In this document: positions 35,513 to 42,256 of the stretch, piece after piece
Position numbering within the stretch: the first letter of the stretch is position 1
How the letters are laid out: every line of letters starts with the position of its first letter
From: an uncultured Anaerolineae bacterium
Lineage (GTDB): Bacteria; Chloroflexota; Anaerolineae; Promineifilales; Promineifilaceae
Length of the DNA: 53,940 bases
Assembly (NCBI GenBank): GCA_905479495.1
Contig: CAJQMR010000028.1
Span: 1-53,940 of the forward strand
Direction: 5' to 3'
Program-made: the position numbers and the translations under genes
The notes under the pieces: generated by a model
What the model saw: the letters and a program-made list of their open reading frames with translations, nothing else
What the model was told of the DNA's origin: nothing
The model's database searches: none

Positions 35513-36922
35513 CTAGGGCGTCGCCGTTGCTGTGGGAGTTTGTGTGGGGGTTGGCGTCGCCGTGGGCACGGCCCCTTGCCAGCTAAAGTAAGCATCCGCA
35601 CTACTGGAGCCACCAAACGTGTAGATGGGCAGTCCATCTGATCGCGTACCGGTGACCTGAACAATGCTAACACGCCAGCGCATCTCGAACAGCTCCGGTG
35701 TGATAGGCCGCCAGTCAGTTGGCACGCGAAAAGCCGTATCGCGCGTGAAACCCCGCCAGGGCAGGCCGTCTAAATCCCCAATGTTGGTCAGTTCCACCAT
35801 GTACATTTCGTCTTGGGTCAGAGGCTTTACGGCCGTCCACTGCAACAAAATCGTGTCATCCAGCGAATCGACCACGGTGCCAGCCACTGGGTACAGCAGC
35901 TGCGGTCCAGGTGGGGGCGGCGTTTCCGTTGGCGTAGGAGATGGCCCCGGCGTGGGCGGCAGGGATTGTCCATAAATGATTTGTGGAATACAGATAGGAT
36001 CACCCGGCTGGAGCAGGGCAGGGTCTTCAATTCGATTGACCTGTGCCAACAAATCAAACGGCACACCAAAGCGGCTGGCAATGCCAACAAGTGAATCACC
36101 TTCCTGTACCTGATACAAATCACAGCCGGTGGGGTCTACAATGACTGTTTCGCCATTGATGCTGGCGGCAATCACCTCCAGTGGCGGCGTAGGCGTAGGC
36201 CAGGGAATCAGTAAATCCTGATTCAGCTGCACCTGGGTATTGGTATCAAAGCCATTGGCCTGCGCGATGCTTTCCGGGGAAATGCGGTAGAGCAGTGAGA
36301 TACCAATCAATGTTTCGCCACTGCTAACGGTGTGGCTGCGCGGTGGACGCGGCGTATCGGTGGGAGCTGGTGTTGGCGTAATGGTGGGGGTCAGCGTTGG
36401 TGGGCTTGTCTCGGTGGGCAGCGGTGTCCAGGTGGGCGTGTAGGTGACTGTAGCCGGAATAGGCGTTACAGAAGGGGCAATGACCATGCTGATTTCACCC
36501 CCCTGATATTGCAAAATCAAACCACCCACGACCAAGATGATGACGAAGAAAACGGCCGTTAATCCAAAAACCAACGGTGTCTGCCGCTCGCGCATCACTG
36601 ATTCCACCACTTCTGGGGCATCTTGTACGGCCGTTGTCGGTGCCGGGGCCACACGTTTGAAAGTGGGTATTTCAGGGGTTGGTTCAGGAGGAATGGTGCG
36701 GGAAACGGCCGTTTCCGCTATCGTTTCAACCTCTGGTTCTGGCTGGGGCTCTTGCTCAAGCGTTGGTTGTGGATCGACAACCGGGGGCGAGGTATCTAAA
36801 GGCTCCAGCTGCGCGCCACACATCAAACAAAGGGTGGCATCGGCGGCAACAACTGTGTCGCAAGAAGGGCAGCGCCGTTCATAATCTGACGCCTGGGGTA
36901 AATCCGAAAAGTCACTCATCAT
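35513..36922 (-). CDS. Zinc-ribbon, single-pass membrane protein with two extracellular LysM domains
   Basis: The 469-residue protein begins with a cytoplasmic zinc ribbon (CPSCDTVVAADATLCLMCGA, Cys pairs near 18 and 32), then an acidic/Pro linker and a membrane helix (FGLTAVFFVIILVVGGLIL, about 118-137). Outside, a Thr/Pro-rich spacer leads to two LysM domains (HTVSSGETLIGISLLYRISP near 195; YQVQEGDSLVGIASRFGVP near 270), which usually bind peptidoglycan or chitin-like glycans. A C-terminal beta domain and a TPTPTQTPTATATP tail follow. It would tether the membrane to the wall while exposing a zinc site inside. No partner gene is adjacent. Confidence 0.9.
   Translation of the reverse strand: MMSDFSDLPQASDYERRCPSCDTVVAADATLCLMCGAQLEPLDTSPPVVDPQPTLEQEPQPEPEVETIAETAVSRTIPPEPTPEIPTFKRVAPAPTTAVQDAPEVVESVMRERQTPLVFGLTAVFFVIILVVGGLILQYQGGEISMVIAPSVTPIPATVTYTPTWTPLPTETSPPTLTPTITPTPAPTDTPRPPRSHTVSSGETLIGISLLYRISPESIAQANGFDTNTQVQLNQDLLIPWPTPTPPLEVIAASINGETVIVDPTGCDLYQVQEGDSLVGIASRFGVPFDLLAQVNRIEDPALLQPGDPICIPQIIYGQSLPPTPGPSPTPTETPPPPGPQLLYPVAGTVVDSLDDTILLQWTAVKPLTQDEMYMVELTNIGDLDGLPWRGFTRDTAFRVPTDWRPITPELFEMRWRVSIVQVTGTRSDGLPIYTFGGSSSADAYFSWQGAVPTATPTPTQTPTATATP
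36702..36717. repeat. Highly iterated palindrome, full 16-base example GGAAACGGCCGTTTCC
   Basis: This is the most complete example of an octamer palindrome, ACGGCCGT, that I counted about 89 times by eye in this window, with roughly 19 further copies differing only in the first base (GCGGCCGT or TCGGCCGT). Flanks favour A before and T after (AACGGCCGTT), and GGA/TCC beyond. Copies lie in genes in all three frames (encoding Thr-Ala-Val, Asn-Gly-Arg or Arg-Pro) and in spacers, for example near 512, 3019, 9170, 22789, 34613, 37642, 45020. They are nearly absent between 45.2 and 52.8 kb. Confidence 0.9.
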
Positions 36923-37109
36923 TTTTAGCAGCGTAAACCGCCTGTAGGCATTAATTCACGTCGTATTTTTTTACGGCTTACGCAATTATGGCATAATTAA
37001 ACGCCATACCATAGAGCGCGGAATTATACCAAGCCGGATGCCCCGCTGCCAGTTGCGGCGGGCATCACTCATAACGGATTCAGAGACAGTCTAAAACAAA
37101 GCGAGGAAA

Positions 37110-37319
37110 ATGAACGACAAAGGGGTAGCCAAAGAAAAAAACGGAGAAAACGGCCGTTACTGGTGGCGGCAACAAGGGGAAGCAAAATGCAGTCAGCCGC
37201 AGCCCAAACCAGGGGATCTTTGCCCCAACTGCCACAAAGGCAAACTAGCCTTTGACGGACTGTTTATTCTGGTTTGTGGCGAGTGCCAACACATTGCGGA
37301 CAGCGGCGGATTTACCTGA
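37110..37319 (+). CDS. Small zinc-ribbon protein
   Basis: A 69-residue basic protein with two Cys pairs, LCPNCHKGKL and LVCGECQHIA, spaced as in a treble-clef or rubredoxin-like zinc ribbon. The N-terminal 35 residues are polar. A GCGAGGAAA ribosome site lies just before the ATG. I do not recognise the family. An ACGGCCGT copy encodes its NGRY. It may be a small regulator or a nucleic-acid-binding protein, but nothing in the context shows this. Confidence 0.65.
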   Translation: MNDKGVAKEKNGENGRYWWRQQGEAKCSQPQPKPGDLCPNCHKGKLAFDGLFILVCGECQHIADSGGFT

Positions 37320-37360
37320 TAAAAACCAAAGGCAGCGTGCCTGCCTAAAGCAAAAAAAGC

Positions 37361-37399
37361 TGCGTGATGCAAGAAACCTCACGTTTCAGGCATCACGCA
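37361..37399. repeat. Hairpin between convergent small genes
   Basis: TGCGTGATGC (37361-37370) pairs perfectly with GCATCACGCA (37390-37399), with an inner GAAAC/GTTTC stem and CTCAC loop. It resembles the GCGTGAAACGTGA hairpin at 41025-41097. It may terminate both flanking genes, although no long T run follows. Confidence 0.6.
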
Positions 37400-37437
37400 A
37401 CATACCGCAAAACTGAAAACCAAACAGCTTAACCTCT

Positions 37438-37560
37438 TCACGACCTATCTTGGGCAAAGTGTTCCGTAAAGCGACCCACCAAGACAACAAACCCAAAAGG
37501 TAAAGCAAAGCGCAGCGCAAATAGTAAAAGAATAATCAAAACTCCAGTTAACGTATCCAT
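37438..37560 (-). CDS. 40-residue single-pass membrane protein
   Basis: An ATG at 37560 preceded by a clear GGAGG (spacing 6) opens a 40-codon frame. It starts MDTLTGVLIILLLFALRF, continues ALPFGFVVLVGRFTEHF and ends AQDRS. It is one hydrophobic helix with an Arg and a Pro in the middle and a polar C-terminal tail. The pattern LLLFxLRxxLP recurs in the 116-residue protein at 41130-41480 on the other side of the cytochrome genes (VLLFGLRCLLP), which argues that both are real and related. Function unknown; a small subunit or assembly factor of the redox complex is possible. Confidence 0.65.
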   Translation of the reverse strand: MDTLTGVLIILLLFALRFALPFGFVVLVGRFTEHFAQDRS

Positions 37561-37947
37561 TTTAAACCTCCATGCACCTCTGTCATGCTAGACAGTTGTG
37601 CCGATTGCTTCTGGTTATAGATACAGCATAGAGGTTGGCAAGACGGCCGTCTATTCGGCAACTCCGCCATTTTCCCCTGGGTAAAATCCCCCATAACTTG
37701 CTCCCAAAAAGCTAATTCACCTGCGAGACAAGGCAAAATCAGCCATATCCAACAAATCACACCCAAAAACACCCACAAAGGCATGGGGTAAACACCCCAC
37801 ACAAAAATCCGTCTCACGCCTGATTTACGCCGCTGTCCCCCTACTCTACACTGGGAACTATGATGAATGAAACTGCAAGGACCAGATGCCTTTTCCTTAG
37901 CACCTCTGCGACTTTGCATTAAGAATCTGTATTCCAAGGAGCATCCA
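37561..37947. other. 387-base spacer between the 40-residue protein and the cytochrome gene
   Basis: This divergent spacer holds one ACGGCCGT copy (near 37642, as AGACGGCCGTCT) and the GGAGCATCC leader of the cytochrome gene. An open frame on the minus strand (37548-38003) crosses it but overlaps both flanking genes and lacks a ribosome site. I see no clear promoter. It probably contains the divergent promoters of the redox locus. Confidence 0.5.
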
Positions 37948-38970
37948 ATGTTCAAAAGAATCATGCTAGGAGTGACATTCGCACTGCTGCTGGGATTTAT
38001 CACCTTTACCGTGACACAGGCCCAAACAGTCCCAGAAGCCTATGGCTCCGATGACTGCGGCGAATGCCACGAAACGGTGACAACGCAGTGGGAAAACAGC
38101 GCCCACGGCCATGCCAGCATAGTTGAGGCGTTTCAGTCTGCCTGGGTCGAGCAAGGTAGTCCGCCAGAATGCCTTAGCTGCCACACGACTGGGTTTGACC
38201 CAGCTACAGGCACCTATGAAAAAGAAGGCGTTGGCTGCGCCACCTGTCACCCCTCAGACCCGGCGGAGCATCCGCAAAAAATTATGCAGACGGACATCTC
38301 TTCTCGGCTATGTGGCCAATGCCACGTAGACACCTTTGCTGAATGGGAAACCAGCCAGCACGGGCAGGAAGAGCTTTCTTGCGCCCGCTGCCACAATCCA
38401 CATACCAATGAATTGAAGGCCGGCAGCATGCAAGACACTTGCCGCACCTGTCACAAAGAAGAGACCCATTTCTTTAACTACACTGCTCACGCTGACGAAG
38501 GTCTGTTGTGCACAGATTGCCACCTGGAAACCAAAAGCGATCCATTAGGCAATGGGCATAGCCAAATTGCCCATACTTTCTCGGTTGGGTCAGACACTTG
38601 CACCGCCTGCCACAGCCAGGAAATGCACGAGCCGCAGGAGCCAGCCGCGACAACAACCAATGCGGAAGCTTTGCAAGCTGGCTTTTTAGGCCCTGGCAGT
38701 TTCGGAACGGCCGCTGGACAAATGGAAGTATCGGCTGAAAGCCCTTGTCTTTTTGAGGAAGATGAGGTGGTGATGGAAGCTGGATTTTTGTCTAGCAATG
38801 GCAGTGCCGATGGCACCATCGTGCCAGAACCAACGGGCAGCAGCTCTTATAATTTCGTCATTCTAGCCTCGCTAATTGGCATGGCATTTGGTCTGGTAGG
38901 CTCGCCCTGGCTAGAAAAATGGCAAGACAGACTGCGCGACCAGAAAGATGGAGGCAGCAATGAACAATAA
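37948..38970 (+). CDS. Octahaem c-type cytochrome with C-terminal membrane anchor
   Basis: The 340-residue protein starts with a signal peptide (MFKRIMLGVTFALLLGF...TQAQT) and has eight CxxCH haem sites: CGECH, CLSCH, CATCH, CGQCH, CARCH, CRTCH, CTDCH and CTACH, between about residues 33 and 226. A haem-free low-complexity stretch leads to a C-terminal membrane helix (YNFVILASLIGMAFGLVG near 300). It would carry electrons outside the membrane. The iron-sulfur and NrfD genes follow with overlapping starts, so it forms a complex with them. A distal MNTases-like active subunit is absent. ATG at 37948 follows AAGGAG. The exact family is not recognised; it resembles cytochrome c554/NapC-type multihaem proteins in haem spacing. 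Confidence 0.9.
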   Translation: MFKRIMLGVTFALLLGFITFTVTQAQTVPEAYGSDDCGECHETVTTQWENSAHGHASIVEAFQSAWVEQGSPPECLSCHTTGFDPATGTYEKEGVGCATCHPSDPAEHPQKIMQTDISSRLCGQCHVDTFAEWETSQHGQEELSCARCHNPHTNELKAGSMQDTCRTCHKEETHFFNYTAHADEGLLCTDCHLETKSDPLGNGHSQIAHTFSVGSDTCTACHSQEMHEPQEPAATTTNAEALQAGFLGPGSFGTAAGQMEVSAESPCLFEEDEVVMEAGFLSSNGSADGTIVPEPTGSSSYNFVILASLIGMAFGLVGSPWLEKWQDRLRDQKDGGSNEQ

Positions 38971-39739
38971 TAAAGTAGGACGTCGCGATTTTATCAAGTT
39001 GGCTGCGGTAGGAACGGCCGTTACCACCATTACCATCGCCGCCAAACGAAACCCGTCTGAAGCACCCGCTGAAACCAGCCCGCACAGCTGGGCAATGGTA
39101 ATCGACCAGGCCAAATGTGTTGGCTGCGGTGAATGCAGTCTGGCTTGCCAGGCACACAACGACACCCGCGAAAACGCGCCGTGGAACCGCATGATCGAGC
39201 TGGAACCGCTCAACGGCAAGCCCGTGTACGCGCCAGTGCCCTGTATGCATTGCGAAAATGCACCATGTGTAGACATTTGCCCCGTAGGCGCTACCTATCA
39301 CCGAGCCGATGGCATTGTGATGATGGATTACGAAAAATGCATTGGCTGCCGGTATTGCCAGCTGGCCTGCCCATACGGTGCCAGAACCTTCAACTGGGAA
39401 AAGCATACTGGTCCAAATTCGGCCGTACCGGAATGGGGCGAACCAGAAGTAGAGCGCCGTCCGCGTGGTGTGGCCGAAAAATGTACCTTCTGCTACCACC
39501 GCATCGATCGTGGTTTGGCCGAAGGACTCACGCCGGGCGTTGACCGGCAAGCCACCCCCGCCTGCGTCGCCGCCTGCCCCACCGGTGCCCGCATATTTGG
39601 CGACCTGAATGATCCAGAGTCTCCGGTGAGCAAAGCATTGGCTAAATATCCGTCTACACAGCTACGTAGAGACTTAGGCACGAATCCTCGTGTTTACTAC
39701 TTGCCAGCCCGCCGCGAAGAGGAGGAACCATTATCATGA
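38960..39739 (+). CDS. Tat-exported ferredoxin-type subunit with four [4Fe-4S] clusters
   Basis: The 259-residue protein begins with a twin-arginine signal (GRRDFIKLAAVGTAV), then carries the four cysteine sets of the DmsB/NrfC/PsrB family: CVGCGECSLAC, CMHCENAPCVDICPVG, CIGCRYCQLACPYG and CTFCYHR plus CVAACPTG. It links a membrane quinone site to the cytochrome outside the cytoplasm. I chose the ATG at 38960 (GGAGG just upstream), which overlaps the cytochrome gene by 11 bases. Its own stop overlaps the NrfD start. The usual molybdopterin catalytic subunit is not encoded here. Confidence 0.94.
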   Translation: MNNNKVGRRDFIKLAAVGTAVTTITIAAKRNPSEAPAETSPHSWAMVIDQAKCVGCGECSLACQAHNDTRENAPWNRMIELEPLNGKPVYAPVPCMHCENAPCVDICPVGATYHRADGIVMMDYEKCIGCRYCQLACPYGARTFNWEKHTGPNSAVPEWGEPEVERRPRGVAEKCTFCYHRIDRGLAEGLTPGVDRQATPACVAACPTGARIFGDLNDPESPVSKALAKYPSTQLRRDLGTNPRVYYLPARREEEEPLS

Positions 39740-41001
39740 ACATGACCATGACTCCAAAAATTAAGCTGCACCGTGCAGCATTTCCACTGTGGATTGGCCT
39801 GCTGGTTTTGTTGATGGCCACTGGGCTGACGGCAGGGATCATCGTTCTATTGCAGGGCCTGGTCGTTACCAATCTAACTGATTTGGTTCCCTGGGGATTG
39901 TGGATTGGCATTGACCTCTCCGCTATTGCCCTGAGCGCAGGCGCCTTCACCCTTTCAGCGGCCGTTTACCTGCTGGGCTGGAAACACCTGCAACCAATTG
40001 CGCGAACGGCCGTATTCGTCGGACTGCTGGGCTACAGCATGGCCATGCTGTGCTTATTCATGGATATTGGTCGCCCAGACCGCTTCTGGCATGCAGTTGC
40101 TTACTGGAACGTCCATTCCCCGTTGTGGGAAGTAACGATGTGCGTCATGCTCTACTTCACGGTACTGTCGCTAGAAGTGGCCCCCATCTTTGGCGAAGCC
40201 AGCTGGTTTAAAGCACGCTGGCCCAAGATAGCAGAACGTCTGCATCACATTCACAAATTTGCACCGATTCTGGCCATCGCCGGGCTGGCCTTCTCACTAC
40301 TGCACCAATCATCGTTGGGTGCCACCTACGGCGTGCTCAAATCACGCCCCATCTGGTACAAGCCAAGTTTGGCCGTGCTGTTTATTGTGTCGGCCGTTAT
40401 TGGCGGCCTGGCTCTAACGGTGCTGGCTTCCAAGCTCGCGGCACTCTTCTCTGAACGGGCCAACGTGCGCGACGAGATCATCGACAAGGTTTCACAGGCG
40501 ATTGGCTGGATGCTGTTGGGCTACCTTTACCTGCGCTTCTGGGACACGCTCGGGATGGAATACACCATAGAGCCAGGACGCACCGAAGGATTGCACATTC
40601 TCACCACCGGCGCGTTGTCCTTTAACTTCTGGATTGGCGAACTGCTACTGGGAATCTTTATCCCGGCCATCATTTTAGTCACAGGGCGACTGCGGCGGCA
40701 GCCACGGTTGCTTTTACTGGCGCTGATTTTAACTGTTGGCGGTCTGGTCGCTTACCGTTGGGACACAAATATTGTGGGACAAATGGTGGCGTTTAGTTAC
40801 CTGCCTACGCAAATCGAGCCGCTGTACACGGCCTATACGCCATCACTCATTGAGGTACTCGTGGGGTTGGGCGTCATTGCCTACGGACTGCTGGCCTTTA
40901 CATTAGGTGTGCGCTACTTACGCATTGTGGATCACAGCATGGTGCCAGAAGCTGTAGAGGAACCTGTGATGAGCGAACCGGTTACGGCCGTTTCTCACTA
41001 A
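39736..41001 (+). CDS. NrfD/PsrC-family quinone-reactive membrane subunit
   Basis: The 421-residue protein has ten or so membrane helices and the family pattern (FPLWIGLLVLLMATGL near 15, WGLWIGIDLSAIALSAGAF near 50, FMDIGRPDRFWH near 108, LHQSSLGATYG near 190). NrfD-type proteins exchange electrons between menaquinone and an extracytoplasmic iron-sulfur subunit and some couple this to proton movement. It starts by ATGA overlap with the ferredoxin gene. The genes make a cytochrome-FeS-NrfD module. The direction of electron flow cannot be read from sequence. Confidence 0.94.
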   Translation: MNMTMTPKIKLHRAAFPLWIGLLVLLMATGLTAGIIVLLQGLVVTNLTDLVPWGLWIGIDLSAIALSAGAFTLSAAVYLLGWKHLQPIARTAVFVGLLGYSMAMLCLFMDIGRPDRFWHAVAYWNVHSPLWEVTMCVMLYFTVLSLEVAPIFGEASWFKARWPKIAERLHHIHKFAPILAIAGLAFSLLHQSSLGATYGVLKSRPIWYKPSLAVLFIVSAVIGGLALTVLASKLAALFSERANVRDEIIDKVSQAIGWMLLGYLYLRFWDTLGMEYTIEPGRTEGLHILTTGALSFNFWIGELLLGIFIPAIILVTGRLRRQPRLLLLALILTVGGLVAYRWDTNIVGQMVAFSYLPTQIEPLYTAYTPSLIEVLVGLGVIAYGLLAFTLGVRYLRIVDHSMVPEAVEEPVMSEPVTAVSH

Positions 41002-41024
41002 TTTTAATTCTATGCCTTGGGAGA

Positions 41025-41097
41025 TTCGGAAGATTAACGCGTGAAACGTGAAGGATAACCATCACCATCTTACACATCACGTTTCACGCCTTCCGAA
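41025..41097. repeat. Long imperfect hairpin between the NrfD-type gene and the 116-residue gene
   Basis: Left arms TTCGGAAG and GCGTGAAACGTGA (to 41051) pair with TCACGTTTCACGC and CTTCCGAA (41077-41097); only a 6-base bulge interrupts the 21-bp stem. It lies inside the redox transcription unit and could reduce expression of the downstream gene. It shares CACGTTTCA with the hairpin at 37361-37399. Confidence 0.75.
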
Positions 41098-41129
41098 AAT
41101 CTATGGCAACTTATGAAGAAGGTTGAGTT

Positions 41130-41480
41130 ATGAACGCAACACAAGCAACATTCACGATGGTTCTCTTATTTGGCCTACGCTGCTTGTTGCCCCTGGCCCT
41201 GATGTTTGGAATTGGTTATGCCATGAACTGGATGGTAGCTAGGTGGGAAACGGAAGCAAATGAGCAGGGGGAAGGAACGGCCGTAGCAGCAAACGTTATC
41301 GCCAAAAATGGTGACCGCTGCTGGTCCATCATGAAATGCGATCCTGAGCTGCGGAAGGATTGCCCAGGCTTTAAACAACAAATGGTCCCCTGCTGGCTAG
41401 CAAAAACCCAGGCTGAAGGCGCACTCCCCGAAAAATGTGTCACCTGCCCAGTTTACGAGGCAAAGCCCTCGCTAGCCTAA
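41130..41480 (+). CDS. Small membrane protein with cysteine-rich cytoplasmic or external domain
   Basis: The 116-residue protein has an N-terminal membrane helix (VLLFGLRCLLPLALMFGIGY, about 11-30) and a soluble domain. In it, RCWSIMKCDPELRKDCPGF, PCWLAK and CVTCPVY carry six cysteines, suggesting a metal or Fe-S site. The helix motif LLFGLRxLLP matches the 40-residue protein encoded at 37438-37560. It is downstream of the NrfD gene on the same strand, so it probably belongs to the redox complex or senses its state. I do not recognise the domain, though the CW..KCDP..CP pattern resembles small two-transmitter or redox-sensing proteins. No ribosome site beyond GAAGGTTGAG. Confidence 0.72.
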   Translation: MNATQATFTMVLLFGLRCLLPLALMFGIGYAMNWMVARWETEANEQGEGTAVAANVIAKNGDRCWSIMKCDPELRKDCPGFKQQMVPCWLAKTQAEGALPEKCVTCPVYEAKPSLA

Positions 41481-41492
41481 CTCTTAACTATC

Positions 41493-41535
41493 GTAAAAAG
41501 TGGAAAGCGCAAGAGTTTCGCTTTCCACTTTTTAC
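41493..41535. terminator. 17-bp perfect inverted repeat between convergent genes
   Basis: GTAAAAAGTGGAAAGCG (41493-41509) and its exact complement (41519-41535) flank a 9-base loop. Its A/T-rich ends give a T tract on either strand, so it can terminate both the small-protein gene and the convergent regulator gene. Confidence 0.8.
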
Positions 41536-41549
41536 ATTTTACGCCCCTT

Positions 41550-42209
41550 CTACTCCTCTAACGCAATTAACCCGTGCCGCAGGGCATACTTCACCAAATC
41601 AATCCGGCTGTGCAAATTGAGCTTACGCATAATATTTTCGCGGTGACGATCCACCGTTTTGACGCTGATCACCAGCTGGTCGGCAATTTCTGGATTGGTC
41701 AAGCCTTCAGCGATGAGCACCAGCACCTCTTTCTCCCTGGGAGTCAAATCACTCACCAGCGCCACTGAATCATCCCCAGCATCTCCACCAACGTAGCTTC
41801 GCACCAGCCGGGTAGCCAGGGATGGGTAGAGAAATACTTCACCGCGGCTAACGGTACGAATGGCCCGCACCAGTTCATCTGGGGCAGCCCGCTTGGGCAA
41901 ATAGCCAGAAGCACCGGCCTGAAGCATCTCAAAAAAGTATTGATCATCCTCATGCATGGTAAGGGCAAGTACGGCCGTATCTGAATACGCTTCCTTAATT
42001 TGCCGGGTGGCTTCGATGCCATTCATTTCTGGCATCTGAATATCCATCAGAATAACGTCTGGTTGAAGGCTGCGCACTTGAGCCAGCGCCTGCGCGCCGG
42101 ATTCGGCCTCGCCCACAATTTCCATGTCTGGCTGCGCTTGCAGCAGCATACGCAGCCCAGACCGAACGACGGCATGGTCATCGGCTAATACCAGCTTGAT
42201 TTTCGGCAT
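41550..42209 (-). CDS. NarL/LuxR-type response regulator
   Basis: The 219-residue protein has a complete receiver (ADDHAVVRSG near 9, phospho-accepting Asp in VILMDIQMPEMNG near 56, LPKRA Lys near 105). It also has a LuxR helix-turn-helix (LTPREKEVLVLIAEGLTNPEIA near 153, VSVKTVDRHRENIMRKL). It is encoded just downstream of a NarX/DesK-type kinase, which is its likely partner. Such pairs often control respiratory genes, and the adjacent cytochrome-FeS-NrfD module is the obvious candidate target; this is inferred from position. Confidence 0.94.
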   Translation of the reverse strand: MPKIKLVLADDHAVVRSGLRMLLQAQPDMEIVGEAESGAQALAQVRSLQPDVILMDIQMPEMNGIEATRQIKEAYSDTAVLALTMHEDDQYFFEMLQAGASGYLPKRAAPDELVRAIRTVSRGEVFLYPSLATRLVRSYVGGDAGDDSVALVSDLTPREKEVLVLIAEGLTNPEIADQLVISVKTVDRHRENIMRKLNLHSRIDLVKYALRHGLIALEE

Positions 42210-42256
42210 CTTTGCCTCCTGATGACAAGGACAGGGCGACCTGTCCTGTCCTGACT

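Noticed and set aside
37548..38003. 151-codon open frame on the minus strand across the cytochrome leader
   Set aside because: It overlaps the cytochrome start and the 40-residue gene, has no ribosome site at any useful start, and its N-terminal half is an antisense reading of the signal peptide region.
38858..39550. 230-codon minus-strand frame opposite the ferredoxin gene
   Set aside because: It is the antisense of a clear Fe-S protein and resembles no family; Gly/Cys-rich codons of the true gene create it.
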